A stretch of DNA of 64,000 bases, taken from assembly GCA_009843635.1 (NCBI GenBank), contig VYDB01000088.1, forward strand, positions 1-64,000, written 5' to 3'. Both the position numbers and the translations under genes were made by a program. Positions within the stretch are counted from its first letter, which is position 1, and every line of letters starts with the position of its first letter. The notes under the pieces are model-generated. The model worked only from the letters and a program-made list of their open reading frames with translations. It was not told the origin of the DNA and did no database searches. This DNA is from Gammaproteobacteria bacterium (GTDB lineage: Bacteria > Pseudomonadota > Gammaproteobacteria > Pseudomonadales > Azotimanducaceae). Positions 41,407-49,917 of this stretch are shown here, piece by piece.

Positions 41407-41424
41407 CGCGACCGTCAGGTCGCG
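41407..41424. repeat. GTCA-loop palindrome
   Basis: CGCGACC-GTCA-GGTCGCG, a perfect 7-bp stem around GTCA, lies in the 200-bp gap between the M20 and Rpn-like genes. It shares the loop, though not the arms, with the palindromes at 592-640 and 4221-4242. No T-tract follows on either side. Confidence 0.5.
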
Positions 41425-41523
41425 CAGTCGGGCGGATCTCCTACAACACCCTCAGCGATTGGCCGTAGCCTGAGGCAAGGCATGTGGCCAATGCTATCCC
41501 CGAATCCAGAGCGGGGAAGCAGC

Positions 41524-42420
41524 ATGGCTGGCAAGCTCAGCCACGATCAGAACTTCAAGAACCTCATCGTTGACTATCCAAGCGAGGCACTTGAGTTCTT
41601 CGCACCGGACGAGGCACCGCGGCCCGGGGACGATGTGCGCATCGTTCCGGTGCGCGAGGAGCAGCTGCAGGCAAAACTCAGTGGGCGCTATAGGCGACTC
41701 GACGCGCCGCTGCTCGCCGAGTGGACCGACGGCAGACGCGAGGCGGTCCTGTTCGCTGTCGAGGAGGAGTCCGACCCTTTGCGGTTCTCGCCGCTTCGGC
41801 TCATTCACTACTGCACCGACCTCGCCGAGCTGTTCGGCACCCGGCGGGTGGTGCCGGTGGTGGTGTTCCTGCGCCCCGGCGCGGTGCGGGGCCCGCTGAC
41901 GATCGGCACGGAGCGGCGAGATTACTTGAGTTTCGACTACCTAGTGTGCGCGCTCGGTGATATGCCCGCACGGGATTGGCTCAATAGCAACAATCTTGTG
42001 GCGCGGGTGAACCTGCCGAACATGCGCCTTCCAGCCGGTGGTAGGCTGGAGGCTTACGTCAGCGCGGTTCGCGGGCTGTTGGACCTAGAACAGGATCCGA
42101 ACCGGCTTGAGAAGTACATCGACTTCATCGACATCTACGCCGACCTCAGCGACAATGAGCGTCGGAGCTACCGGGAGCAGCATCCCGAGGAGAACGGAAT
42201 GATAGTGGGACTGAATCAGCGTGCCCGCGAAGAGGGAAGACAAGAAGGTCGCGTCGAAGGCGAACGTGCAGTCCTCGAGCGAATGCTGCGTCGGCGGTTC
42301 GGCGCACTGCCGCCCGTGGTCGACAGGCGCCTAGGAGGGGCTTCGGTGACCGACTTGGAGAATTGGGCGGACAACGTGCTCGACGCCGGGACCCTCGACG
42401 AAGTGTTCCATCCGCGTTAG
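41524..42420 (+). CDS. Rpn/DUF4351-type protein (PD-(D/E)XK nuclease-like)
   Basis: A 298-residue protein of the Rpn/YhgA-like group once named putative transposases. It begins SHDQNFKNLIVDYPSEALEFFAPDE, as these do, has a likely nuclease core around APLLAEWTDGRREAVLFAVEEESDP, and ends with a DUF4351-like helical hairpin (ERMLRRRFGALPPVVDRRLGGASVTDLENWADNVLDA). A charged linker EEGRQEGRVEGERA precedes it. Relatives show RecA-independent recombination or DNase activity, or act in phage defence. ATG 41524 follows GGGGA. Single gene, no terminal repeats, so no sign that it is itself a mobile element. Confidence 0.82.
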   Translation: MAGKLSHDQNFKNLIVDYPSEALEFFAPDEAPRPGDDVRIVPVREEQLQAKLSGRYRRLDAPLLAEWTDGRREAVLFAVEEESDPLRFSPLRLIHYCTDLAELFGTRRVVPVVVFLRPGAVRGPLTIGTERRDYLSFDYLVCALGDMPARDWLNSNNLVARVNLPNMRLPAGGRLEAYVSAVRGLLDLEQDPNRLEKYIDFIDIYADLSDNERRSYREQHPEENGMIVGLNQRAREEGRQEGRVEGERAVLERMLRRRFGALPPVVDRRLGGASVTDLENWADNVLDAGTLDEVFHPR

Positions 42421-42508
42421 CGGAATCACAAGAGATCGGAGGGTCTGTGCCTTCGCACTGTTGAGCGATGGAAGGCGGCCCTTGACGGGTCAGCGCCACC
42501 CCATGGAG

Positions 42509-42625
42509 TTAGCGGCCCCGCCGTTCGTCTTGCTGCTCGCTGCGCTTGCGCCTCTTCGGGCGCCGGACGCCGAAGGTGCCGCGCACGATCTTGCCGCGCC
42601 GGGTGCGTTGATCGCCCTTACCCAT
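42509..42625 (-). CDS. 30S ribosomal protein THX
   Basis: A 38-residue very basic protein beginning MGKGDQRTRRGKIVRGTFG and continuing VRRPKRRKRSEQQDERRGR. The start MGKGDxxTxRGKIxxGxxGxxRP is the defining sequence of the small ribosomal protein THX, first seen in Thermus, which sits in the head of the 30S subunit. The gene is too short for most gene finders. AAGGCGG lies 5 nt before ATG 42625. A perfect -10 box lies about 50 bp upstream. It occupies the gap between the Rpn-like gene and the MBL-fold gene and is transcribed in the same direction as the latter. Confidence 0.88.
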   Translation of the reverse strand: MGKGDQRTRRGKIVRGTFGVRRPKRRKRSEQQDERRGR

Positions 42626-42674
42626 GGTTGCCGCCTTGGTCCATTAGCAGTCGCCCCGTGATGGAAAGCGCCGG

Positions 42675-42680
42675 ATTATA
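42675..42680 (-). promoter_or_regulatory. -10 box of the THX gene
   Basis: TATAAT on the minus strand (ATTATA at 42675-42680), overlapping the stop codon of the MBL-fold gene (42676-42678). Predicted start near 42668, giving a leader of about 43 nt before ATG 42625. A separate promoter for a ribosomal protein gene is reasonable. Confidence 0.55.
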
Positions 42681-43590
42681 GCCCCCAGCATTCTAGGTCG
42701 TCCGCAAAGATCAACGCGCCGCTGTAGTGGGCTTCGATGGCTTCCCGGCTTTGGCTTTCCCGGCCTCGGGTGCGGTTCATGCGGTGGCCCAGGATCACCA
42801 TGCGGGCGGCTGCCTGTTCGGCGATGCGGCCGATCTGGCTTGGCGTGACGTGGCGGTCACGGGCTTCGCTGCGGGCGTGCTCCGGCTCGGCATGGGATAC
42901 CACCAGGGCGTCCGCATCGGCGGCGAATTCAGCCATGACGTTCTTGCGGTTGGAGAAGTCCCCCGCAAAGACCACGGAGAGTCCTTGGGTCTCCACTCGC
43001 CAAGCCAAGGTGGGCACGCTGCCGTGATGCACCGGCACGGCAGCCAGTTGAAGGTCTTCATTGCCAAAGCGCGCCCAGCGCCGCCGACCCGTGGCGGGCA
43101 CGCCGCGCAGGCTCAGCCGGTAGCCGCCCCTTGACTTGACGGTCAGGAAGTCGGCCAGTTCTGGGTAGGCGCCATCGGGGCCAATCAGCCGTTCCACAAA
43201 AGCCGATAGGCCGATCGAAGAGCCGCCCTCCGGCCCCAGCACAGGCAGGGACCGGGTACGGCTATGAAACCGCGAGCCGTCGATGAAAGCCGGGAGGTCC
43301 CCAGCGTGATTGGCGCTCAACTGGCTGAAGACAATGGCGTCAAGGTCTTCGAAAGCGGCGCCAGCCTCGTCGAAGCGTGCCGACGCCCCAGGCGCCGCGT
43401 CGATCAGCAGACGAGCCTGATTGTCGATCCACAGCAGGTAGCTCGGCCCAGCGGCACCATCGTGCAGCTCTGGGCCACCAGCCCCAAGTATCTGAACCCA
43501 AACACCTTCGTCCCCGCAGTACGGTGCCTCCGATGCAAACGTCAAGGGGGCGCACAACAGAAGGGCGGCAAAGATCTTCCAATGGCGCAT
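42676..43590 (-). CDS. Exported MBL-fold protein with degenerate metal site
   Basis: Metallo-beta-lactamase-fold protein (RNase Z-like subgroup) of 304 residues with a signal peptide (KIFAALLLCAPLTFASEA). It starts VQILGAGGPELHDGAAGPSYLLWID like active relatives, but the metal motif normally HxHxDH reads FSQLSANHAGDLPAF, keeping only the last His. Later positions look intact (VPVHHGSVPTLAWRVE, VVFAGDFS, VSHAEPEHA, VILGHRM). It may bind one metal, or be a non-catalytic periplasmic protein. ATG 43590 chosen as it opens the signal peptide; the GTG at 43602 is unlikely. Downstream of nadE on the same strand (30-bp gap). Confidence 0.85.
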   Translation of the reverse strand: MRHWKIFAALLLCAPLTFASEAPYCGDEGVWVQILGAGGPELHDGAAGPSYLLWIDNQARLLIDAAPGASARFDEAGAAFEDLDAIVFSQLSANHAGDLPAFIDGSRFHSRTRSLPVLGPEGGSSIGLSAFVERLIGPDGAYPELADFLTVKSRGGYRLSLRGVPATGRRRWARFGNEDLQLAAVPVHHGSVPTLAWRVETQGLSVVFAGDFSNRKNVMAEFAADADALVVSHAEPEHARSEARDRHVTPSQIGRIAEQAAARMVILGHRMNRTRGRESQSREAIEAHYSGALIFADDLECWGL

Positions 43591-43620
43591 GGCGACTTCC
43601 AACGGGTTCTCAACAGGGGG

Positions 43621-45567
43621 TCAATGGGTGTCCGGCAAGCGGTCTATGGCTGCGATCAGCCTTGAGGCCTCCGCTTCGTCGGGCATCCGCCAGTCGCCCC
43701 GTGGCGAGAGGCTGACGGTGCCCACCTTTGGCCCGGCGGGCAGGGTGGTGCGCTTGAACTGCTGGTCGAAGAAACGTTGAAAAAAGACCTTCAACCAGCG
43801 TTTCACCTCCGAGCGCTCATAGCGTCCGGCAAAGGCCAAGTCCGCCAAGGCGGCGATCTTCTCCGGTGCGGCGCCGCACCGGACATAGTGGTAGAGGAAG
43901 AAGTCGTGCAGCTCGAAGGGGCCGATGATGGACTCGGTCCTTTGGCTGATGCCGCCGCCCCCATCTTCAGGAGGCAGCAGTTCGGGGGAAATCGGCGTGT
44001 CGAGCACCCGCTGCAGGGCTTCCGCCAAAGCCGCACTGGCCCGGTGGCTGGCGTACCAACGAATCAAGTAGGCGACTAGGGTCTTGGGCACCCCGGCGTT
44101 GACGTTGTAGCTCGCCATGTGGTCGGCGTTGTAGGTACACCAGCCGAGCGCGAGTTCCGAGAGGTCGCCGGTGCCGACCAGCAAGCCGCCAACCTTGTTG
44201 GCCGTGTTGAACAGCACTTGGGTGCGCTGCCGGGCTTGGACGTTTTCAAACACAACATCGTCGCGCGCCTCGTGAGCGAGCTGCTTCAATTGCTCGGAGA
44301 CCGCCTCGGAGATTGAGACTTCGCTCCAACTAATGGCGGTGGCGGCGGCCAGTTGCGCCACCGTCGTGCGGGTGTGCTCCGAGGTGCCCGGACCGGGCAG
44401 CGACAACGCCTCGAGGTTTCCCGTCGGCAGGCCCAACTGCTCAAGCGCATCCAAGCAGACCAAGAGCGCCAAGGTGGAATCGAGCCCGCCCGAGGTGCCG
44501 AGCACCAGCCGTTCGACGCCCGCCCCCCGCATGCGGCGGCTTAGGCCCGCACTCTGAATGGCGAGAACCTCCCGAGCCCGGGCATCAAAGACCGCCTCGT
44601 CCTTCGGCACGAAGGGATGCGGGTCGGGGGTGCGCCGCAATCGCTCAAGGCGTGGCGGCGCGACGGCAACCGCGGCGCTGCGATGGCCTTCGGGCCGCGG
44701 CGAATCGGCAAAGGTCTTGTTCTGCATCCGATCGTGACGGAGCTTCTCCAAGTCGAACTCAACGATCAGTTCAGCGCCATTCAATCCGAAGCGATCGCTC
44801 TCCGCGAGCAGGACGCCATTCTCAGCCGCCAGCAGGTGGCCCCCAAAAACCAAGTCCTTGGTTGACTCCGTCACGCCGGCGCCGGCGTAGAGATAGCCGC
44901 ACACCCAAGCGCCGCTGGCCATGCGCACAAGGTCGCGGCGATAGTCCGCCTTGCTGACCAGTTCATTGCTCGCCGAGAGATTCAGCAACAGCTCCGCCCC
45001 GGCCAAGCTATGGGCGGCGCCCGGCGGCTGCGGTGACCAGAGGTCTTCGCACAGCTCCACGGCAAAGCGGTGGCCGCCGAGCTGGAAGAGTTGGTTAGGG
45101 CACAGCCGCACCACGCCAAATTCGGATTCGACCTCCAAGTCAACGCCCCGGCCGGAGGCGAACCAGCGCCGCTCGTAAAACTCGCCGTGATTGGGCAACG
45201 CCGTCTTGGGCACCAAGCCCGCGATCTGACCGCCCCCAACAACGGCGGCGCAGTTGAAGAGGCGTCCGTCCGGGCTGCGCCAAGGCAGGCCCACGACGGC
45301 GACAATGGGCACTTTGGCCTCGACGATCAGGGCAAGCGCCTCAACGGTACCCTTGAGCAGGCTGGCATCGAAAAACAGGTCTTCCGCCGTGTAGCCGGTC
45401 AAGCCCAACTCGGGAAACAAGGCCACCGAGACATCGGCCTCACGTAGCGCTTCGAGATGGCCAACGACTTCCCGTGCGTTGGCCAACGGGTCAGCAATGC
45501 GCACTTTAGGCGCCACCCCAGCAGCCCGCAGAAAACCCAGTTCAGCAAAGTCAACAGCGCCGTTCAT
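43621..45567 (-). CDS. nadE: Glutamine-dependent NAD+ synthetase
   Basis: Last step of NAD synthesis: amidates deamido-NAD with ammonia channelled from glutamine. Two domains in 648 residues. The N-terminal nitrilase-like glutaminase has the triad Glu53 (PELGLTGY), Lys121 (VPKTALPNHGEFYE) and Cys173 (VELCEDLW). The C-terminal synthetase has the PP-loop LGTSGGLDSTLALLV (359-364 for SGGLDS), GTGDLSELALGWCTYNADHM and the P2-like ending. Length and order match the bacterial two-domain form of Mycobacterium type. Starts 8 bp after the DUF4143 ATPase gene. Confidence 0.96.
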   Translation of the reverse strand: MNGAVDFAELGFLRAAGVAPKVRIADPLANAREVVGHLEALREADVSVALFPELGLTGYTAEDLFFDASLLKGTVEALALIVEAKVPIVAVVGLPWRSPDGRLFNCAAVVGGGQIAGLVPKTALPNHGEFYERRWFASGRGVDLEVESEFGVVRLCPNQLFQLGGHRFAVELCEDLWSPQPPGAAHSLAGAELLLNLSASNELVSKADYRRDLVRMASGAWVCGYLYAGAGVTESTKDLVFGGHLLAAENGVLLAESDRFGLNGAELIVEFDLEKLRHDRMQNKTFADSPRPEGHRSAAVAVAPPRLERLRRTPDPHPFVPKDEAVFDARAREVLAIQSAGLSRRMRGAGVERLVLGTSGGLDSTLALLVCLDALEQLGLPTGNLEALSLPGPGTSEHTRTTVAQLAAATAISWSEVSISEAVSEQLKQLAHEARDDVVFENVQARQRTQVLFNTANKVGGLLVGTGDLSELALGWCTYNADHMASYNVNAGVPKTLVAYLIRWYASHRASAALAEALQRVLDTPISPELLPPEDGGGGISQRTESIIGPFELHDFFLYHYVRCGAAPEKIAALADLAFAGRYERSEVKRWLKVFFQRFFDQQFKRTTLPAGPKVGTVSLSPRGDWRMPDEAEASRLIAAIDRLPDTH

Positions 45568-45575
45568 GCCTTAGT

Positions 45576-46838
45576 TTAACCCGCCCCCGCCATCAACACC
45601 CCAATGGGCAGAGCTTGGAATCGCCGTCCTGAACGCTGGAAGGACAGCGCTTTATCTCCGGTGTAGAGCACAACCCCTCGTTCAAAGGCACTGCCAGAAA
45701 AATCCGCCAACGCCGTCAAGCCATCAAAGTCTCGCGGCCCGACGCTGGCGGATGCCTTGACCTCCACGCCGACGATTTTCGAGTCGCCCCGTTCCAGCAC
45801 AATATCAACCTCCCGCTTCCTTCGGTCCCGGAAATGGTGCAACTCGATGTCCTCGTCCGCCCAATCCGCATGCTTGCAGCATTCCACGTAAATCAGGCTC
45901 TCCAGCAGACCGCCGTAGTGGGCGCTGCGAAGCAGTTGCTCTGCGCTGCGCAGGCCGAGCAGATGGCAGGCCAGCCCCGTATCGATGTAGTGCAGCTTGG
46001 GCATGGGCGCCGCCCGCCTCTTGGCCCGGTTCTTCAAATAGGCGGATGAGCGCCGAACGATGAACATGAGCTCGAGAATCTCGATGTAGTTCTTGACGAG
46101 ATGGTCGTCGAGCTCAAGGTCATTGGCGACGTTCGCGTACTTGAGCAGGTTGCCGCTCAGTCCAGCCAGATAGGGGGTTAGCGCCCGCAGTCGGGAGTGG
46201 TAGTCGCCGCGGGCCGCGTGCAGGCTTTCAAAGTCCTTGTACAACCGGCCCTCCATGTAGGAGCGGAACCAAGCCTGACGACCCCGCCGGCTCTTGTCTT
46301 GGACTTCGGGATAACCGCCGCGCAACAGCAGTTCCGCGATGGCTTTACGGTCGGTTGCTGCCGTGCGGGTAGGCCAAGGATCATCTGAGAGCAAACAGTC
46401 GATGAGGTTCAGCGGGTTACCACTCCGTTCGGTGATGGACAACGGCAGCAACTCCAACCGGGCCATGTGTCCAGGCAACGCTTCCTGGGTGCGCGCCGAG
46501 CGAAAAATGTCCGCCGAACCCGTGAGCAGGAACTTGCCCTTCTCATGAAGCGCCAAGCGATCCGAAGCCTCCTTGATGGCTGGAAGCAAGCTCGGTGCAT
46601 ACTGGAACTCATCGAGCACCACGCGCCTTGATCCAAAAGCGCGGACAAAGCCATGCGGGTCGCTTTCAATCGACTCGAACACCGATTGGTCATCAAGGGT
46701 GATGTACGCCATCCCCAAGCCCTCGGCAACCGAGCGAGCCAAAGTAGTTTTCCCGGCCTGCCTAGGGCCGGTCAAGTAAACAATGCGGAACTCGGCAAGC
46801 AGTTCCCGAATCAAGGGTTCCAGGCTTCGGCTGTACAT
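45576..46838 (-). CDS. AAA_14 / DUF4143 ATPase
   Basis: ATP-binding protein of a large, poorly understood family common in bacteria and archaea. The 420-residue protein has Walker A LTGPRQAGKTTLARSVAE near residue 25, Walker B RRVVLDEFQYAPSLLP, sensor LLTGSADIF, and a C-terminal DUF4143 domain with LHYIDTGLACHLLG, HYGGLLESLIYVE and a nuclease-like strand pair RRKREVDIVLERG / IVGVEVKAS that looks like a PD-(D/E)XK remnant (D-x-V...E-V-K). ATG 46838 is chosen; an upstream TTG is possible. Tandem AT-rich repeats lie 81 bp upstream. Function unknown; some relatives are linked to mobile or stress modules. Confidence 0.88.
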   Translation of the reverse strand: MYSRSLEPLIRELLAEFRIVYLTGPRQAGKTTLARSVAEGLGMAYITLDDQSVFESIESDPHGFVRAFGSRRVVLDEFQYAPSLLPAIKEASDRLALHEKGKFLLTGSADIFRSARTQEALPGHMARLELLPLSITERSGNPLNLIDCLLSDDPWPTRTAATDRKAIAELLLRGGYPEVQDKSRRGRQAWFRSYMEGRLYKDFESLHAARGDYHSRLRALTPYLAGLSGNLLKYANVANDLELDDHLVKNYIEILELMFIVRRSSAYLKNRAKRRAAPMPKLHYIDTGLACHLLGLRSAEQLLRSAHYGGLLESLIYVECCKHADWADEDIELHHFRDRRKREVDIVLERGDSKIVGVEVKASASVGPRDFDGLTALADFSGSAFERGVVLYTGDKALSFQRSGRRFQALPIGVLMAGAG

Positions 46839-46918
46839 TGCATCTCGCCACTGAGGGTTCAACACGGCCCGCCTAATGCTCAATAGTGAGGCCTTAAGGC
46901 GCCACTCTAGTCCTTACC

Positions 46919-46984
46919 ACGAGAAATACAACCTCTTAATACGAAAAATACAACCTCTTAATACGAGAAATACAAAGCCCTATC
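46919..46984. repeat. AT-rich tandem repeats, 22-bp period
   Basis: Three consecutive 22-bp units start at 46919, 46941 and 46963. Units 1 and 2 differ at one base (ACGAGAAATACAACCTCTTA versus ACGAAAAATACAACCTCTTA, each followed by AT). Unit 3 keeps the first 13 bases (ACGAGAAATACAA). A fourth weak unit may start at 46985. The period equals two helical turns, so all copies face one side of the DNA, as in iterons or repressor arrays. They stand upstream of the DUF4143 ATPase gene in an AT-rich patch of a GC-rich chromosome. Confidence 0.8.
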
Positions 46985-47067
46985 GCGAGCAATATACATC
47001 GCAACTGCGAAAACTCCGACCTTCAAAACCCGCACCGCCCCAACGCATCTTCAAACGCCGCGCTTCT

Positions 47068-48633
47068 TCAATCGGTGGGCGCTCCAAACAAGCGTTCCAA
47101 GTGGGCGCCGGGCAGCGGCCGGGTCAGCTTGGAGACGCTCCAGGTCAATGCCACGGAAACGATCTCGCCCATGGTGGCGCAGGACCAGGGGTTGCCCGCC
47201 TCCCGCTCCAGCCACAGGGCTGCCTGACGCAACGCCCCCGGATCGAACCAATCAGGGTCAATGAAGGCGCCATGGGTGATCGAAAAAACCGCGGCTCCGC
47301 CAATCAAGCCCGCCAAGGCGCCTGCTCGGGTCACCCCGCGCCAGATGGCGCCCACCACCAGCGGCCCGGCGAAGGCAGCCATCATGCCGCCGGTGCCGAT
47401 CCAGACGATCAGGGCCACGTTGCGGTCCATGAGCAGCCACGCCATGAGGGTGCAGATCACCATGACCGCCACGGTGGCGATGCGGCTGATGGCCAGCACC
47501 CGCCGATCCACCTCGGCCTCGCTGAGGCGCTTCTGAAACCGGGGCACATAGCTGAGGCGATAGAGGTCGTTGGCGATGATCTGCGAGCTCGACACCACCA
47601 AGCCATCGGCAGTGGACATGACCGCAGCGAGAATGCCGACGCCTAGGAGCGCTGCCAGCCAGGCTGGAAACAGCTCGATGAAGAGCAGCGCCAAGGCACT
47701 GTTGCTGGTGGCGTCCGGCGCGGTGAGCGCATCGCCGAGAATCGCCCGCGCCAAGAGGCCACCCAAGCCAAGCATCCCCAAGGTGAGGCCGAAGGTGAAC
47801 GCCAAGCTGATGAACCGGCGGCGCTCGCTCGGCTTCTCAAGGGCCCAGAGCTTGTTGCCGATGTGCGGCAGCATGCCCAACGGGACATGGGCCAGGAGTA
47901 TGGCCAGCACCGACCACCAGGAATGGTAGAGCACCGACTCCTTGTTGAGCCAACCGACCAAGTTGGCATCCTGGGCGCGCAGGTTGTCCACCATGCCGCC
48001 GAGGCCCCCTTCGACGCCGAAGCCGGTGAGGAACATGACCACCAGCCCGGCGGCGATGACCACCATGAGCAGCCCTTGGACCCCGTCGGTGAGGATATCG
48101 GCGTGGGCGCCGCCGAGCACCACGTAGGCCATGAGCACGGCAGCGGTGATGCCCAGCGCCCATTCCGAAGGCACGCCCAGCATGAGCTCGAACATCACGA
48201 TGCCGGACACCAACTGTCCGGCCAAGTAGAAGAACAGCAGCAGTGAAAACAGGGACACCATGATGCGCACGCCGTCGGAGAGGTAGCGGCTGCCCAGGTA
48301 TTCCGGGATGGAGCGGTTGCCGAATTCATGGCCGCTGTTGCTGACCACCTTGAGGCACACCAGAACGCCCAAGTAGATGCCGATGGGGTAGAGAAACACC
48401 GACCAGATGGCCGCCATGCCGTTGTCGTAGGCGATGCCGGGAAAGCCGACGAAGGTGGCGCCGCTGGCCGTGGTGGCAGCGAAGGCAAATGCCAGGAACA
48501 GCGGGCCGTAGGCGCTGCGGGCGGTGGCGAAGTCGTCGGCGCTCTTCACCCGCGCCCGGCCCAACACGCCGAAAGCGATCATCAAGCCGATGTAGAAGAC
48601 CAGAAAAAGCCAAGACCAACTGGTCAGATCCAT
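47068..48633 (-). CDS. Sodium/solute symporter (SSS family)
   Basis: Inner-membrane sodium-coupled importer of 521 residues with about 13 hydrophobic helices. Family marks: DFATARSAYGPLFLAFAFAATTASGATFVGFPGIAYDNG, GNRSIPEYLGSRYLSDGVR, and ILAAVMSTADGLVVSSSQIIANDLYR (sodium-site SS motif in TM8-9). It begins at ATG 48633, with AAAGGAGGG 5 nt before it. Substrate could be proline, pantothenate, or a carboxylate; not deducible. It stands alone between the radical SAM gene and the repeat-preceded ATPase. Confidence 0.93.
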   Translation of the reverse strand: MDLTSWSWLFLVFYIGLMIAFGVLGRARVKSADDFATARSAYGPLFLAFAFAATTASGATFVGFPGIAYDNGMAAIWSVFLYPIGIYLGVLVCLKVVSNSGHEFGNRSIPEYLGSRYLSDGVRIMVSLFSLLLFFYLAGQLVSGIVMFELMLGVPSEWALGITAAVLMAYVVLGGAHADILTDGVQGLLMVVIAAGLVVMFLTGFGVEGGLGGMVDNLRAQDANLVGWLNKESVLYHSWWSVLAILLAHVPLGMLPHIGNKLWALEKPSERRRFISLAFTFGLTLGMLGLGGLLARAILGDALTAPDATSNSALALLFIELFPAWLAALLGVGILAAVMSTADGLVVSSSQIIANDLYRLSYVPRFQKRLSEAEVDRRVLAISRIATVAVMVICTLMAWLLMDRNVALIVWIGTGGMMAAFAGPLVVGAIWRGVTRAGALAGLIGGAAVFSITHGAFIDPDWFDPGALRQAALWLEREAGNPWSCATMGEIVSVALTWSVSKLTRPLPGAHLERLFGAPTD

Positions 48634-48698
48634 CAATCCCTCCTTTGCGGCCGACCCCACTCCAAGCGATCGAACCATGCCAGCCCCAGCGGGTCAGC

Positions 48699-49793
48699 TT
48701 ACCAGAGCGACAATTGCCCGCCTTGAGGTGGTCTGAACAAGTCGGTGCGCAGCGGCGGCAGGCGCTTGCCGGCCAAGCCATGCCGCTTTCGCGCTGCTGC
48801 CATGCGCGCCGCCAACAGGTCGGCGAACGCTCCCTTGCCGCGCATGCGCTCTCCCCACGCCGAATTGTAGGCCTTGCCGCCGTGGGCGTCATGGATGGCC
48901 GCCATGACGCGCTTGGCCTTCATGGGGTAGTGCTCCGCGAGCCACGCCTCGAACAGCGCCTTGATCTCCAAGGGCAGGCGAATCAGGGTGTGGCCCGCCA
49001 CCGCAGCCCCTGCAGCCGCGGCGCGCTCGACGATCGCCTCGATTTCGTGGTCGTTGATGAACGGGATGACGGGCGCCACCATGACGCCCACCGGCACATC
49101 CCGCCGGTGCAGGCCCGCCACCGCCCGAAGGCGCGCCGACGGGCTCGCGGTGCGCGGCTCAAGTTTCACCTTGAGCGCGTTCGACAGGGTGGTGACGCTC
49201 AGCATGACGGACACTAGGCCGTCGCCCGCCAAGTCTTCCAGCACGTCAAGATCCCGCAGCACCAAGGCGTTCTTGGTGACGATGCTCACCGGATGCCGGC
49301 ACTCGGCGGCGACCTCAAGAATGGTGCGGGTGATGCGCAACCGCTTCTCCACCGGCTGGTAGGGGTCGGTGTTGGTGCCCATGGCAATGGGGCGGCAGCG
49401 GTAGGACCGGGCGCTGAGTTCATCGACAAGCCGCTCCCGCACGTTGGTCTTGTAGAAGATCTTGGTCTCAAAATCGAGCCCCGGCGAGAGGTCCAGATAG
49501 GCGTGCGTGGGCCGGGCGAAGCAGTACACGCAGCCGTGCTCGCAACCCTTGTAGGCGTTGATGGAGCGATCAAAGGGCACGTCCGGCGAGGCGTTGCGGG
49601 TAATCAGGCGCACCGTGCGGTCTGGGAAGAACTCGGTGGCAGGTGCAGGATCAGACTCATCCTGCAGGTTCCAGCCATCGTCCACCGGCGTCGAAGTGGT
49701 GTTCAGATAGCGGCTCGCTGGATTCAGGGTGGCGCCGCGGCCCTTGTGAACCCTCGGCTCCTTCCGCGAATCCTTGCCATCCCCAACAGCCAT
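48699..49793 (-). CDS. PA0069-family radical SAM protein under SOS-box control
   Basis: Radical S-adenosylmethionine enzyme of 364 residues with the iron-sulfur motif CEHGCVYCFARP (Cys-x3-Cys-x2-Cys). SINAYKGCEHGC, YLDLSPGLDFETKI and MGTNTDPYQPVE are typical of the PA0069 group, distantly related to spore photoproduct lyase. No reaction is proven. The upstream LexA box (49816-49835) says that it is induced by DNA damage; from memory, the P. aeruginosa homologue PA0069 also belongs to the LexA regulon. That suggests a DNA- or nucleotide-repair role. CGGAGGG precedes ATG 49793. Confidence 0.93.
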   Translation of the reverse strand: MAVGDGKDSRKEPRVHKGRGATLNPASRYLNTTSTPVDDGWNLQDESDPAPATEFFPDRTVRLITRNASPDVPFDRSINAYKGCEHGCVYCFARPTHAYLDLSPGLDFETKIFYKTNVRERLVDELSARSYRCRPIAMGTNTDPYQPVEKRLRITRTILEVAAECRHPVSIVTKNALVLRDLDVLEDLAGDGLVSVMLSVTTLSNALKVKLEPRTASPSARLRAVAGLHRRDVPVGVMVAPVIPFINDHEIEAIVERAAAAGAAVAGHTLIRLPLEIKALFEAWLAEHYPMKAKRVMAAIHDAHGGKAYNSAWGERMRGKGAFADLLAARMAAARKRHGLAGKRLPPLRTDLFRPPQGGQLSLW

Positions 49794-49815
49794 GACGCCC
49801 TCCGACCGGAGAAAA

Positions 49816-49835
49816 TACTGTATTTAAAAACAGTA
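49816..49835. promoter_or_regulatory. LexA (SOS) box
   Basis: TACTGTATTTAAAAACAGTA matches the gammaproteobacterial LexA operator (CTG-N10-CAG with TA flanks and an AT-rich core) across both half-sites. It is centred 33 bp before the radical SAM start and 92 bp before the divergent monooxygenase gene, so it probably controls the former. Confidence 0.9.
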
Positions 49836-49917
49836 TCGGCGTCAACAACCATACATTTCCCCGACAATCCGTTAACCTTGTCCCCCTCCAATCAACCCGA
49901 CCAAAGGGAGACCAACC

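Noticed and set aside
41524-42420. Active transposon (Rpn family named transposase)
   Set aside because: No inverted repeats or target duplications flank the gene; family naming alone is not evidence of mobility.
46919-46984. CRISPR array
   Set aside because: Repeats are contiguous 22-bp units without spacers and only three in number; no cas genes nearby.
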